From the NCBI GenBank assembly GCA_900771305.1, contig CAAGNL010000383.1, positions 1 through 14,772 of the forward strand: DNA of 14,772 bases, read 5' to 3'. The notes beneath the pieces are model-generated. The model did not search any database. It was not told the DNA's origin and was given only the letters and a program-made list of their open reading frames with translations. Shown here piece after piece: positions 14,021 through 14,772 of this stretch. Every line of letters begins with the position of its first letter. The first letter of the stretch is position 1. Position numbers and translations under genes: made by a program. This stretch comes from Kiritimatiellia bacterium. GTDB lineage: Bacteria; Verrucomicrobiota; Kiritimatiellia; RFP12; UBA1067.

Positions 14021-14751
14021 ACCTCACAAGTCCATCCCAGGTCAAGGAGTGGTGCCTTTCCAACGGCTTCCATCCCAACAAGGTACTCGGGCAGAATTTT
14101 CTCATTGACCGCAATGCTCTCGAGGCAATCGTCGACGCCGCGGAACTGCCGGCGGTGGAGACTCGGCCCCGCGTGCTTGAGATCGGTCCCGGTCTCGGCG
14201 TACTGACCGAGGAGCTGCTGCGCCGCGGTGCGACCGTCACGGCCATTGAGAAGGATCCTGTCCTTGCGGCCCGTCTCGTAGAATCGCTGGGGAACCCTTC
14301 CGCACTCTCGGTGACGGCGGGCGACGCCCTCGACTGCATCAAGGACGGCACGTGCGACGACTATCCATTCCTCGTATCCAACCTCCCCTACCAGGCCGGG
14401 ACGCGCATCCTGCTGGAGCTGATTCAGCGAATCGAACATGCGCCGGAGACGATGGTGGTGCTGGTGCAGACGGAGGTTGCAGACCGACTTGCGGCCGGTC
14501 CCGGATCGAAAACCCGTGGTCTCGCCGGAGTCTGGGCACAACTGGACTATGACGTGAAGACCGTGCGAAAGGTCGCCGCCAGTTGCTTCTGGCCACGCCC
14601 CGAAATCGGATCCTCCGTCGTCAAGTTGACGCGACACCATCGAAACGATGCCCTCGCCCCAGAGGCACGCGAGCTCTTCCACCGCCTCACCAAGCAGGCG
14701 TTCGAGCACCGCCGCAAGCAATTGGGCTCCATCTTCAAGGGCGTGATCGAA
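14017..14751 (+). CDS. rsmA: 16S rRNA dimethyladenosine transferase, C-terminus missing at contig end
   Basis: RsmA (KsgA) uses S-adenosylmethionine to dimethylate the two adjacent adenines in the 3'-terminal hairpin of 16S rRNA. The start is GTG at 14017, overlapping the stop of the SurA-like gene as GTGA, with no strong ribosome site, so translation is probably coupled. The N-terminal signature KVLGQNFLID is at residues 22-31. The SAM-binding motif VLEIGPGLGVLTEEL is at 53-67, the acidic IEKD at 77-80, and the catalytic NLPY at 122-125. The helical C-terminal domain begins near 190 and shows FWPRPEIGSSV and KQAFEHRRKQLGS, typical of the family. The frame stays open to the last base, but the final codons come from adapter sequence, so genuine coding ends at about 14751. 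Some tens of residues are missing. Confidence 0.95.
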
Positions 14752-14772
14752 AGATCGGAAGAGCGTCGTGTA
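14752..14772 (+). other. Illumina sequencing adapter left at the contig end
   Basis: The final 21 bases begin AGATCGGAAGAGCGTCGTG, the start of the standard Illumina TruSeq adapter read-through. They translate as a spurious extension of RsmA. This is an artefact of trimming or assembly, not genome sequence. Confidence 0.95.

Noticed and set aside
14243..14252. CCATTGAGAA inside rsmA resembling a half-arm of the palindromic repeat
   Set aside because: It lacks the partner arm and encodes the conserved AIEKD segment of RsmA. A similar 9-base match at 10437-10445 is also within coding sequence.

Overview
This is a 14.8 kb piece of a GC-rich, gene-dense bacterial chromosome. The organism should be a diderm (Gram-negative-type) bacterium. 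It carries a periplasmic SurA-like peptidyl-prolyl isomerase next to rsmA, three further exported proteins, and a DUF3857/transglutaminase protein of a kind common in Bacteroidetes and the PVC group. My guess is the Verrucomicrobia/Kiritimatiellae/Lentisphaerae side of PVC, at low confidence because no marker here fixes the phylum. The last 21 bases match an Illumina adapter, so the right end is an assembly artefact. There are no tRNAs, rRNAs, CRISPR arrays, transposases, phage genes or defence genes.

Left block (1-5696, all on the minus strand, read right to left): aspartate kinase, a small stand-alone Lrp/AsnC-type RAM domain protein, a class I/II aminotransferase, a small secreted protein made of six 21-residue repeats, a HisJ/HisK-like PHP phosphoesterase, methionyl-tRNA formyltransferase (fmt), and the start of a pyrimidine-nucleoside (thymidine) phosphorylase cut by the window edge. 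The first three look like an amino-acid module in which the RAM protein may sense an amino acid. fmt has its own promoter.

Middle block (5697-9143): a 358-bp intergenic region with two copies of a perfect 17-bp inverted repeat, then a secreted TPR protein of unknown function translationally coupled to a tRNA-dihydrouridine synthase. A third copy of the inverted repeat starts at the dus stop codon. The repeat copies therefore bracket this two-gene unit, whose coding strand is strongly C-biased.

Right block (9144-14772): a 1290-residue exported protein holding two DUF3857-transglutaminase modules, the second apparently catalytically dead, is transcribed leftwards. The divergent rightward pair is a SurA-like parvulin and rsmA (ksgA), overlapping at GTGA. 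The 65-bp divergent promoter region carries a perfect 16-bp palindrome.

The most consistent hidden signal is at four gene starts that lack a Shine-Dalgarno sequence (fmt, the TPR protein, the transglutaminase protein, the parvulin). Each has an extended -10 box (TGnTAnnnT) exactly 6-7 nt before its ATG, which predicts leaderless mRNAs. Genes inside operons instead have good Shine-Dalgarno sequences or stop/start overlaps. I found no convincing new multi-gene system. The best candidates for novelty are the palindromic repeat family, the leaderless promoter pattern, the half-dead double transglutaminase and the 21-residue repeat protein.
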